From NCBI RefSeq assembly GCF_011395035.1, contig NZ_CP024770.1:865670-929669 (forward strand): DNA of 64,000 bases, in the 5' to 3' direction. Below the pieces are notes generated by a model. It worked only from the letters and a program-made list of their open reading frames with translations. It was not told the origin of the DNA and did not search any database. The translations under genes were made by a program, and so were the position numbers. Each line of letters begins with the position of its first letter. Position 1 is the stretch's first letter. Of this stretch, positions 1 to 7,348 are shown in pieces. This stretch comes from Pantoea cypripedii. Its GTDB lineage: Bacteria; Pseudomonadota; Gammaproteobacteria; Enterobacterales; Enterobacteriaceae.

Positions 1-804
1 CTGCAACGGCGCATCAACCGCCCACTGACGTCACTGGCGCGCGCCGCCGCCGATGTGGGTAAGGGCGGATGGCCGCACCCCTTATCGCCCGAAGGGCCGA
101 CTGAAATCAAGACGGTCAGCCTGACGTTTAACCGCATGCTGGCGGGTCTGGCTGAGATGGAGAATACCCGGGCGCAGATGCTGGCCGGTATTTCTCACGA
201 TCTGCGAACGCCGCTCACCAAGCTACGCCTGGCACTGGCCATGAGCGGGCAGGGCAAATCCACCCAGGATGATTTTGGGCGTTATTTCGATGATGTTGAT
301 AACATTCTTCAGCAATTTATTGATTATGCCCGCGGCAGTACCGCAGAGCTAACTCAGCCCGGTGATATCAATCAGATGATTACCGAGCTGGCGCATGATT
401 TTACCGGGCTGGGACAGAACTTTAATCTGAACCTTGCCCCTCTGCCGGTGTTCCTTTTCCGTCCCGTCAGCGTGATGCGCCTGCTGACAAACCTGATGCA
501 AAACGCCGCCAAATATGGCCGGACTGAATTAGAGGTTGCCAGCTGGCGGGAGCATAATGTCGCTAAAATTGCGGTGCGCGATCGCGGTCCCGGCGTGACA
601 GAGGAAGAATTATTGCTGATTACCAAACCTTTCCATCGCGGAGCTGGCACGGCTGCCCGACATAACGGCTCCGGGTTGGGGCTCGCCATCGCGCGCCAGA
701 TCGCCCAGCAGCATGGCGGGGATCTCAGCATCAGCCTGCGGGCAGGCGGCGGGCTGGAGGTGAGGGTAACGCTGCCTTTGGTGTCGGCCACTGCTATGCC
801 GTAA
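1..804 (+). CDS. Sensor histidine kinase, EnvZ-like, 5' end missing
   Basis: This is the C-terminal part of a membrane histidine kinase; the reading frame is open from base 1, so the sensor and membrane segments lie outside the window. Visible in order are the end of a HAMP linker (RPLTSLARAAADVG), the dimerisation/phosphoacceptor H-box (GISHDLRTPLTKLRLAL), an N-box (LMQNAAKYG), a G1 box (RDRGPGV) and a G2 box (GSGLGLAIARQIA). The core residues are intact, so the kinase should autophosphorylate and pass phosphate to a response regulator that is probably encoded just upstream. The H-box and overall layout resemble EnvZ, but it need not be the osmosensor; a local paralogue is likelier given the accessory surroundings. 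Confidence 0.9.
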   Translation: MQRRINRPLTSLARAAADVGKGGWPHPLSPEGPTEIKTVSLTFNRMLAGLAEMENTRAQMLAGISHDLRTPLTKLRLALAMSGQGKSTQDDFGRYFDDVDNILQQFIDYARGSTAELTQPGDINQMITELAHDFTGLGQNFNLNLAPLPVFLFRPVSVMRLLTNLMQNAAKYGRTELEVASWREHNVAKIAVRDRGPGVTEEELLLITKPFHRGAGTAARHNGSGLGLAIARQIAQQHGGDLSISLRAGGGLEVRVTLPLVSATAMP

Positions 805-1018
805 TCGCTCTACCGGACATAATATTCTGGAGGATAAAAAAGCCTCTGAATATAATATTGACCTCTCCATTTTGATATATTGTGCCCGATCAAAAAAATC
901 ACCTTTTAAGCTATGATTTCGTCTGGAAATGAATTATCAAATGGATGTCAGTTACCTTATGCTGATAACAGATATTTTTTATGATTATTTAATTTTAACC
1001 AGGGAAGAGTAATCCTGT
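805..1018. other. AT-rich intergenic region
   Basis: There is no gene here. The composition turns AT-rich immediately after the kinase stop and stays so into the next gene, marking a compositional boundary. It must carry the promoter of the next gene, but I see no convincing -35/-10 pair. An AGGGAAGAG sequence near 1002-1010 could serve as a ribosome-binding site. Confidence 0.5.
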
Positions 1019-1780
1019 ATGACAACAATATCTTCAAATTCTGCCGTTAACTTTATAGCTACACAAGTTACAAATGAATCATCATCTCAAAAACCGAAAT
1101 ACTACGATCAAAATGCAGCAAAATTGTTAGAAAGTAGTCTGCCAACCCCGAACGAAACAACAAATGAAATTGATAATTTATTGTTGGGGGAGAATAAAGA
1201 CATTCAAGATTTCTATTGCGTGACCTATATAGGTTATTCCGGGCTGGGTTACGATGACCCTGAAGGCGTAAAGGAAACAATGAAATCACAGCTGGAAGGA
1301 TTTCTGCGCGATCATCCGGATAAACAGATAGTTGTGGTCTGTGGAGGAACCAGCGTGGGTATCGGCGCCGTTTATGATGTCGTGGCTGAGAATCCTACAC
1401 TGAGGAAGAACATAAAATGCATTGGTATTGTTTCTGAATGTGCCTCCAAACAGGATTTGGTACAGAGTACGGAAGAGTTTAAAGTGGGTATCGTGCATGT
1501 TCCTGATCCTAAAAAATCATGGCAGACAAAATTGAGTGATGGTGATCAGGAACATCAGGCCATGATTTATCCTGCACAAAAATTTGGCGGAGTAATAATA
1601 GCGTTTGGCGCAGGCGGGATCGGTTATGACGAAATTAATGAAGCAAAAGATAAAGGGCTTGAGATAAAACTATTTCCGTCTCAACCGGACAATTCTAAGC
1701 TACAGGAAAGGCTTAAGAAAGACAAAGATTATTCTAAGGCCTGCCCCCTGCTATATCATGAGTTTGGGCATCGTCCTTAG
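1019..1780 (+). CDS. Hypothetical protein with SLOG-like Rossmann features
   Basis: This 253-residue protein matches no family I can name firmly. Residues 1-60 are rich in Ser, Thr and Asn and look disordered. The rest resembles the SLOG/LOG nucleotide-binding fold: a hydrophobic strand followed by a glycine-rich turn (VVVCGGTSVGIGAVYDVV, about residues 104-121) and a second strand and turn (GVIIAFGAGGIGYDEI, about 190-205) where LOG proteins carry their GGxGTxxE region. The glutamate after the second turn is retained. Base composition is lower in GC than the flanks, and the gene stands alone with its own terminator, which suggests acquisition by transfer. A nucleotide- or nucleotide-sugar-binding role is an inference only. 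Confidence 0.6.
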   Translation: MTTISSNSAVNFIATQVTNESSSQKPKYYDQNAAKLLESSLPTPNETTNEIDNLLLGENKDIQDFYCVTYIGYSGLGYDDPEGVKETMKSQLEGFLRDHPDKQIVVVCGGTSVGIGAVYDVVAENPTLRKNIKCIGIVSECASKQDLVQSTEEFKVGIVHVPDPKKSWQTKLSDGDQEHQAMIYPAQKFGGVIIAFGAGGIGYDEINEAKDKGLEIKLFPSQPDNSKLQERLKKDKDYSKACPLLYHEFGHRP

Positions 1781-1848
1781 GCATTAAATTATCTGCCCTA
1801 TTTTAACAGTTTAATTGACCGGGAAAAACGTCGAGTGCCGGTCCTGTT

Positions 1849-1882
1849 TGCCCATAATCAGATCCGTTATGGGCATTTTTTA
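1849..1882 (+). terminator. Rho-independent terminator
   Basis: A perfect 9-bp inverted repeat (TGCCCATAA / TTATGGGCA) with a 9-nt loop is followed by TTTTTTAT. It ends the transcript of the SLOG-like gene. Reading the other way there is no matching T-run, so it is probably one-directional. Confidence 0.85.
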
Positions 1883-1913
1883 TCGGTGTTCAGCATTTTC
1901 TGGGATATTGCGG

Positions 1914-2126
1914 TTATTCGTCTTCGATTCTGACTTTATCACCCGCCGCATCTTCGATCGCTTTGCGCAGTTTTTCCGCTGTGATTTCATCCAGATGGGT
2001 AACCTCTCCGGGTTCAATAGCCAGCTGTGCATCCTGTAATTGCCAGCCTTCAGAAGACATCACCGCAAAGATGGCTTTCGCGATGCCCGGTGGATTAGGG
2101 CGGCCGTTAAATACGACTTTTTTCAT
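1914..2126 (-). CDS. Small conserved-looking acidic protein, function unknown
   Basis: This encodes a 70-residue protein starting MKKVVFNGRPNPPGIAKAIF and ending in acidic residues. The start is supported by AAGGTG placed 6 bases before the ATG. The middle is a plausible small alpha/beta domain with strand GWQLQDAQLAI, then an acidic stretch and a helix (TAEKLRKAIEDAAG). I recognise no family. It lies downstream of the Fic gene on the same strand, about 230 bases away, so it may be independently transcribed. The main evidence that it is real is the ribosome-binding site and codon use close to that of the neighbouring chromosomal-type genes. Confidence 0.55.
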   Translation of the reverse strand: MKKVVFNGRPNPPGIAKAIFAVMSSEGWQLQDAQLAIEPGEVTHLDEITAEKLRKAIEDAAGDKVRIEDE

Positions 2127-2357
2127 TTTTCACCTTTCCGTAAAAGCGAGTTGATTAGCCATTACCGGGGAAAACCCGGTTGGCGTTGCCGGTGCTCCGG
2201 GAGAAACTTCGCTGAATTTAACGAAAGGAGGTGACTGGAGAATGTGAAGAAAACGACACGTCGCTGAGAATGATCCAAATACTTAGCCAGTCAGTGCCGG
2301 TATAAACCGGGGGTTATTTCCCGGACTCAACGGCAAAGCCCGGGCATCATGCAGACT

Positions 2358-3434
2358 TTACTGATTCAATTCCTGGAGTAACCGGGTGTTGATATACAAC
2401 TTCTCGCGGCCGACGTTCATTTCTTCCAGCACGCCGATTTCCACCAGCTGCTTGAGATAGGATGATGCCGTCTGACGTTTGGCGATGCCGTGTTCAACCA
2501 GATTTTCAATGCGGCAATAGGGTTGTGCAAACAGAACCTGAAGCAATTCATGGGTATAGATTTTAGGCAATTTTTCCCGGACATAGTCGGTGGCGTCCGC
2601 CAATAGCCCACGAACAATGGCGATTTTTTTGGTTGTCCATTGCGCGGTATTTTCCACGGCTTCCAGCATAAAGAGGATCCAGGCTTCCCAGTTACCCTCT
2701 GCGGTCACGCTGCGCAGCAAGGTGTAGTAATCATCACGCCTTTCGAGGATGAAACGGGAAAGGTAGAGGATCGGCAGCGACAGGAGTTCAGTCTGGATCA
2801 GGTACAGGATATTCAGGATACGGCCAGTACGCCCGTTCCCGTCGGGAAAGGGGTGAATGCATTCGAACTGGTAGTGAGAAATCGCCATTTTCACCAGCGG
2901 ATCGATGTCGTCTTCGGCATGTATAAAACGCTCCCAGTTTGCCAGTAAGTCACGAATGGCGGTTTCACCCACTGGCGGCGTGTAAACCACATCATGGTTC
3001 TGGTCACGCAACACCGTACCCGGTGTTCTGCGGATATCGGTTTGCACAGCGCGCAACCGGGTACAAATCGATACTGCGGTGTTGGTACAGAGCGGATGCG
3101 TTGCCAGTTGGCTAAAACCCTCAAACAATGCGCTGCGATAGCGCAGGGCTTCCTTAGTGGCGGGATCGGCATGTTCGGCGCGGTCCGCAAACTGGAACAG
3201 CTGGTCGCTGGTTGTCACAATGTTCTCGATGCGGGAAGAGTCCTTTGCTTCCATGATGGGCAGGATGTTGATCAGTAACCCCTGATCGGGAATCAACTCT
3301 CCGGCGGTTTTCAGTTCGGCAATGGCCGCGCGCGCACTGATACAAGCTTTGAGCACTGCGCGTGTTTCAATGCGATCGACATTGGGGGGAAGTAAAGGAA
3401 GTTCATTGTAGGGGGTTTCTGGTTGCCAGCGCAT
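2358..3434 (-). CDS. Fic family protein, class II, with C-terminal winged helix
   Basis: Fic proteins transfer AMP or a related group from a nucleotide to hydroxyl side chains of target proteins. The catalytic motif HPFPDGNGRTGR is intact. Near residue 70 the sequence SSRIEN matches the inhibitory helix motif (S/T)xxxE(G/N), and it lies before the Fic core, so this is a class II, self-inhibited enzyme that needs no separate antitoxin gene. The last 70 residues (from about YTHELLQVLF) look like a winged helix that could bind DNA. The start codon sits at the edge of 70-bp tandem repeats, suggesting autoregulation. Length (358 residues) is normal for this architecture. The cellular target is unknown. 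Confidence 0.93.
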   Translation of the reverse strand: MRWQPETPYNELPLLPPNVDRIETRAVLKACISARAAIAELKTAGELIPDQGLLINILPIMEAKDSSRIENIVTTSDQLFQFADRAEHADPATKEALRYRSALFEGFSQLATHPLCTNTAVSICTRLRAVQTDIRRTPGTVLRDQNHDVVYTPPVGETAIRDLLANWERFIHAEDDIDPLVKMAISHYQFECIHPFPDGNGRTGRILNILYLIQTELLSLPILYLSRFILERRDDYYTLLRSVTAEGNWEAWILFMLEAVENTAQWTTKKIAIVRGLLADATDYVREKLPKIYTHELLQVLFAQPYCRIENLVEHGIAKRQTASSYLKQLVEIGVLEEMNVGREKLYINTRLLQELNQ

Positions 3435-3604
3435 ATGTTTAAAAAAACCTATTTTATCGACATATCGCCATAATATGTCGATGCCATAAACATGTCACGG
3501 CCATATGTTTAAAAAAATGGATTTTATCGACATATCGTCAAAACGTGTCGATGGCATAAACATGTCACGGCGATATGTTTAAAAAAATCGATTTTATCGA
3601 CATG
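3432..3604. repeat. Three tandem 70-bp repeats containing an inverted repeat
   Basis: Units start at 3432, 3502 and 3572; the third is incomplete. Each opens with ATATGTTTAAAAAAA followed by ATTTTATCGACAT. In unit 1 the arms ATCGACATAT and ATATGTCGAT form a perfect 10-bp inverted repeat with a 7-bp spacer (3456-3482). Unit 2 repeats it with two mismatches (3526-3552). The first unit overlaps the start codon of the Fic gene. Regular spacing close to seven helical turns suggests several bound protein dimers. The likely role is an operator array for the Fic gene, perhaps recognised by the Fic protein's own winged helix. Confidence 0.85.
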
Positions 3605-3730
3605 TTCCCCCAGGATTCTGAATCAGCTCCTCCATCTGCAGGGATCAGCTATTCTTACCGGCTACAGCATCAAACGGTGCTGATGATGGAGAATGATCCC
3701 TTAGACGGTATAAGCATTACAGAGAGTTAC

Positions 3731-5035
3731 ATGAGAAAAGTTATTAACGCCTTTTTGCCACTTTATGCCACCACCCTGTTAATGTTGCTCGGTTCCGGCC
3801 TGCTGACCACCTACGTATCACTGCGCCTGGCGCATGAGCAGGTCAACGGCGCGCTGATTGGGGCGATCACCGCGGCGAACTATGTCGGGCTGGTGATTGG
3901 CGGCAAAGTCGGACACAACCTGATTGCCCGCGTCGGTCATATCCGCAGCTATGTCACCTGCGCCGGTATTATCACCGCCTCGGTGATTGCACACGGCCTG
4001 ACTGACCTGATTCCGCTTTGGGTGTTTCTGCGCCTGATAATTGGTTTGTGTATGATGTGCCAGTACATGGTGCTGGAAAGCTGGCTCAATGATCAGGCCG
4101 AGTCCTCGCAGCGCGGCATGATTTTTGGTCTGTATATGGTGGCGACCTACCTGGGACTGAGCGGCGGGCAGGTGATTCTTGCCATGCAAAGCGGTTTTGG
4201 CATCAGCACGCTGCTGATTGTCGCGCTGTGCTTTGCGTTGTGTCTGGTGCCGATTGCCCTGACGACGCGCACCAACGCCAGGGCGATGTCGCCTGCGCCA
4301 ATGGAGTTGGGGTATTTTATTCGCACCATTCCGCGCCTGCTGGCCACCACGGTCGTCAGTGGGATGGCGATCGGTGCGTTTTACGGGCTGGCACCGGTAT
4401 ATGCCAGCCGCCAGGGATTCAGCACGGAGCAAACCGGCTTATTTATGAGCCTGAGTATTTTCGCCGGGCTGGTGGCGCAGTTTCCGCTCAGCTGGCTGTC
4501 AGACCGTGTTGATCGCCAGCGCTTACTGTTTTTTATCGCGCTGTTGTATGGCGTGTCGGCGCTGGTGCTGGGTCTGCCGCTCAATCTGCCGTTTCAGTTC
4601 CTGCTCGGCATGGCTTTTTTTATCAGCATGATGCAGTTCGGGCTGTATCCTTTGCAGGTGGCGCTGGCGAATGATCAGGTCATGTCGGAGCGGCGCGTGT
4701 CGCTCACCGCATGTTTGCTGATGGCGTTTGGTATTGGGGCCAGTATCGGGCCGCTGGCTGTCGGCGCGTTGATGCAGCCGTTTGGCAGCCATGTGCTGTA
4801 TCTGTCCTTCACGTTCTGCGCGCTGTTGATCGCGGTGATGAACCGTCCGGTTAAAGTGCTGCCCGTACCCACAACTGAAGTGCCACTGCCGCATGTGGTG
4901 ATGCCGGATAGTCTCGCCACCTCACCGATTGGTGCAGCGTTGAACCCGGTGCTGGAAGAGGAGGCGATTCAGGCGACGATGGTGAATAGCGATGATGCCT
5001 CAGAGGAACAAACTGAAGCCGAGGCCACCCGGTGA
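3731..5035 (+). CDS. MFS transporter, YcaD-like
   Basis: This is a 434-residue major facilitator with about 12 hydrophobic segments, beginning MRKVINAFLPLYATTLLMLL. The frame is open upstream to 3575, but that extension is hydrophilic and partly encoded by the 70-bp repeats; the ATG at 3731 starts directly at the first membrane helix and is preceded by AGAGAG, so I prefer it. The segment MVLESWLNDQAESSQRGMIF matches the conserved loop of YcaD-type transporters, whose substrate is unknown. A hydrophilic tail of about 60 residues, ending in acidic residues, is longer than usual. It is divergent from the Fic gene and convergent with the bgl operon. Confidence 0.88.
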   Translation: MRKVINAFLPLYATTLLMLLGSGLLTTYVSLRLAHEQVNGALIGAITAANYVGLVIGGKVGHNLIARVGHIRSYVTCAGIITASVIAHGLTDLIPLWVFLRLIIGLCMMCQYMVLESWLNDQAESSQRGMIFGLYMVATYLGLSGGQVILAMQSGFGISTLLIVALCFALCLVPIALTTRTNARAMSPAPMELGYFIRTIPRLLATTVVSGMAIGAFYGLAPVYASRQGFSTEQTGLFMSLSIFAGLVAQFPLSWLSDRVDRQRLLFFIALLYGVSALVLGLPLNLPFQFLLGMAFFISMMQFGLYPLQVALANDQVMSERRVSLTACLLMAFGIGASIGPLAVGALMQPFGSHVLYLSFTFCALLIAVMNRPVKVLPVPTTEVPLPHVVMPDSLATSPIGAALNPVLEEEAIQATMVNSDDASEEQTEAEATR

Positions 5036-5040
5036 ACCAG

Positions 5041-5056
5041 GCGCGATGTATCGCGC
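5041..5056. repeat. Palindrome GCGCGAT-GT-ATCGCGC
   Basis: A perfect 7-bp inverted repeat with a 2-bp centre lies between the convergent MFS and bglG genes. It shares its core with the palindromes at 12663, 30486, 39168 and 39218, though it lacks the GTAGCG arm. It could act as a transcript 3' stabiliser or a weak bidirectional terminator. Confidence 0.7.
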
Positions 5057-5068
5057 TGTTTGAAAAAA

Positions 5069-5920
5069 TTACGGTGAAGATAAATCAGGGGCTTCAGCAA
5101 TCCGCACCAGATGGACGATCAGCCATAGCTGCTCATCGTCCGTCATCTCCACCTCAAGCATCTTTTTCACATAATCATTGATCGCCAGCGCGCAGCGATG
5201 CATGCGTGGATGTTGCTGAATAATTTGCGGTAGTAACGTGTTGCCCTGGCTGTGATTGAGCTGCCCGGCAAACATACGCTGAATGAAAAACTGCATATGG
5301 ATCAGAAAGCGCGAGTAGTTGAGAGAACCGGTATCGATGGTGATATAGGCGTGGTACTGAATAATATTGAAGATATCTTTCAGCATGCGCATCGCCAGCA
5401 GGGTCTGGCTGGTATCACTGTGTTCTGACTGACCATTGACCAGATGAAACGCGATATTGCCTGCTTCCTCGGGGGGTAATTCGAGCTGAAACTGGCTGTT
5501 AAGGCGGGTCACCACCTGCTGCGCCAGCGTGAACTCGGCAGGCCAGAAGCGCTGGACCTCAAACAACACGCGGTTTTGCAGCATGATGCCTTTACGGCTG
5601 CGCTCCACGGCAAACATCAGGTGATCGGTCAGAGTAAAGAAGATTTGCGGACGCAGCGGGTTGCTTAGCCCCTGCTGCGCCATCTGCATCACCAGCGCCG
5701 TCATCTGGAAAATTTCTTCCGGCATGGCGGCGAAAGCATTGAGATATTCCGCGCCTGGCAGGTTTTCCTGCACCATAAACAGCTTCTCGACTTTCTCCCT
5801 GGGGATCATGTCGCCGACGCGGCTGCTGAAACCAATACCTTTGCCCATCACGATGGCTTCCTTGCCATCGCGATCTTCGGTCAGCACCAGGCTGTTGTTC
5901 AGGACTTTAACGACCTTCAT
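5069..5920 (-). CDS. bglG: BglG-type transcriptional antiterminator
   Basis: This 283-residue protein has an N-terminal RNA-binding CAT domain (about 1-60, MKVVKVLNNSLVL) and two PTS regulation domains. PRD1 carries histidines in TLTDHLMFAVERS and NIAFHLVNG; PRD2 carries them in YSRFLIHMQFF and WLIVHLVRIA. Members of the family bind a leader RNA and prevent a terminator from forming when the cognate sugar is present; without sugar the EII protein inactivates them by phosphorylation. It is the last gene of the operon, 3 bases after the phospho-beta-glucosidase. A matching RAT/terminator leader is visible ahead of the first gene, so the circuit appears complete. Confidence 0.94.
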   Translation of the reverse strand: MKVVKVLNNSLVLTEDRDGKEAIVMGKGIGFSSRVGDMIPREKVEKLFMVQENLPGAEYLNAFAAMPEEIFQMTALVMQMAQQGLSNPLRPQIFFTLTDHLMFAVERSRKGIMLQNRVLFEVQRFWPAEFTLAQQVVTRLNSQFQLELPPEEAGNIAFHLVNGQSEHSDTSQTLLAMRMLKDIFNIIQYHAYITIDTGSLNYSRFLIHMQFFIQRMFAGQLNHSQGNTLLPQIIQQHPRMHRCALAINDYVKKMLEVEMTDDEQLWLIVHLVRIAEAPDLSSP

Positions 5921-5923
5921 TTG

Positions 5924-7348
5924 CTAACGGGTGTCCTGTAATTGTTGTCCGTTACTGGCGATAACCTGTTGATACCAGCCAAAACTGCGTTTAGGGATAC
6001 GCCGCAGATCATGCAGCGACTGCTCATCGCGATTAACATAAATGAAACCATAGCGTTTCGCATAGCCCTGATGGGTGCTGACCACATCAATCGCAGACCA
6101 GGGGAAGTAACCGATCACGTCGACGCCATCGGCCAGCGCCAGTTGGATTTGCTCAATATGCTGGCGCAGGAAATCGATACGGTAACCATCATCCACCGTA
6201 CCATCCGCCGCCAGGGTGTCGGGCGCACCAATGCCATTCTCGGTGATCATCACCGGCAGGTTATAGCGTTCACAAACTTTGCGCAGGGTTAAACGCAGCC
6301 CAACGGGATCGATGACCCAGCCATAAGGCGTTTTCGCGGTATACGGATTCTCCTCGGGCCGGTACACGCCAGGCTCCCCCAGCATGATTTGCTGATCGCC
6401 CGCGCGGGGAGCCACGTCCGAGGCATCCCCCCGGCTGGCGGCAATGGTGGCGGTGGAGTAGTAGTTAATGGCGACGAAATCAGGACGCGCCGCGGCAAGC
6501 ACAGCGTTATCTTGCGGCAGCATCTGCGGTGCCAGTCCGCGATCCTGCAAATAACGCAGGGCAAGGGCGTTGTAGCGACCCTGCACCGCGACATCGAGAA
6601 AGCTCCAGCAACGCAGGGTTTCCCAGTTATGTGCGGCAATGGCATCTTCCGGGCGGCAGGTGGCGGCGTACATCGACGTGGTGTTGATCGCCGGGCCAAT
6701 TTTCGCACCGGGCAGCAGTGCGTGGCACCGCTGCATCACCTGTGCCTGGGCCACCAGCATATGGTGGCTTTGCTGGTAGAGCGATTTTTTATCCGGCAGC
6801 TCGCGGCCGGGCGGCGTGCCAATCGCGCCCGGATGCAGGATCATGGTGTTCTGTTCATTGATGGTCAGCCAGTAACGCACCTGGTCACCCAATTCCCGGA
6901 ACAGCAAATCGGCATAACGCACAAAAGCCGCAATGGTGTGGCGATTCAGCCAGCCACCTTGTTGCTCCAGCGCCCACGGCAGGTCGAAATGGTACAGGGT
7001 GACGATAGGTTCAATGCCGTGCCTGCGCAGGGTGGTCACCAGCCGCCGATAAAAATCCAGCCCGGCAGGATTGACCGCACCATCGCCGTCGGGGATGACC
7101 CGCGACCACGCTACCGAGAAACGATAGGCTTTCAGACCGAGTTGCGCGAATAACGCCACATCGGCTTCCATCTGCTGATAATGGTCGCTGGCTACCGTGA
7201 AATCGGCTTTGCCCGCTGGATGGCTCAGCATATCGACCACCGAAGGGCCTTTCCCGTCGCTGTACCAGGCCCCTTCGACCTGGTAAGCCGAGGTCGAAGC
7301 CCCCCAGAGAAAGCCGGTTGGAAAGGGGGCGGATTGTTGATAGATCAT
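5924..7348 (-). CDS. 6-phospho-beta-glucosidase, glycoside hydrolase family 1
   Basis: This 474-residue cytoplasmic enzyme hydrolyses phosphorylated beta-glucosides such as those of arbutin, salicin or cellobiose. It shows the GH1 start region FLWGASTSAYQVEG, the acid/base glutamate in LTINEQN (Glu165) and the nucleophile in VMITENGIG (Glu370). The C-terminal SxxxxxxKRY pattern (STHQGYAKRYGFIYV) is the phosphate-binding loop of the phospho-glycosidase branch, which separates it from plain beta-glucosidases. The start overlaps the PTS gene stop by 4 bases, showing translational coupling. The equivalent in E. coli is BglB, BglA or AscB; I cannot say which it is closest to. Confidence 0.95.
   Translation of the reverse strand: MIYQQSAPFPTGFLWGASTSAYQVEGAWYSDGKGPSVVDMLSHPAGKADFTVASDHYQQMEADVALFAQLGLKAYRFSVAWSRVIPDGDGAVNPAGLDFYRRLVTTLRRHGIEPIVTLYHFDLPWALEQQGGWLNRHTIAAFVRYADLLFRELGDQVRYWLTINEQNTMILHPGAIGTPPGRELPDKKSLYQQSHHMLVAQAQVMQRCHALLPGAKIGPAINTTSMYAATCRPEDAIAAHNWETLRCWSFLDVAVQGRYNALALRYLQDRGLAPQMLPQDNAVLAAARPDFVAINYYSTATIAASRGDASDVAPRAGDQQIMLGEPGVYRPEENPYTAKTPYGWVIDPVGLRLTLRKVCERYNLPVMITENGIGAPDTLAADGTVDDGYRIDFLRQHIEQIQLALADGVDVIGYFPWSAIDVVSTHQGYAKRYGFIYVNRDEQSLHDLRRIPKRSFGWYQQVIASNGQQLQDTR

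Noticed and set aside
1019..1780. Calling the SLOG-like protein a type III effector
   Set aside because: The Ser/Asn-rich N-terminus is suggestive but no hrp box, chaperone gene or secretion locus is present.
3575..3730. N-terminal extension of the MFS transporter beginning MFKKIDFID
   Set aside because: Its first part is encoded by the 70-bp repeats, it is hydrophilic, and a better start lies at the first membrane helix.
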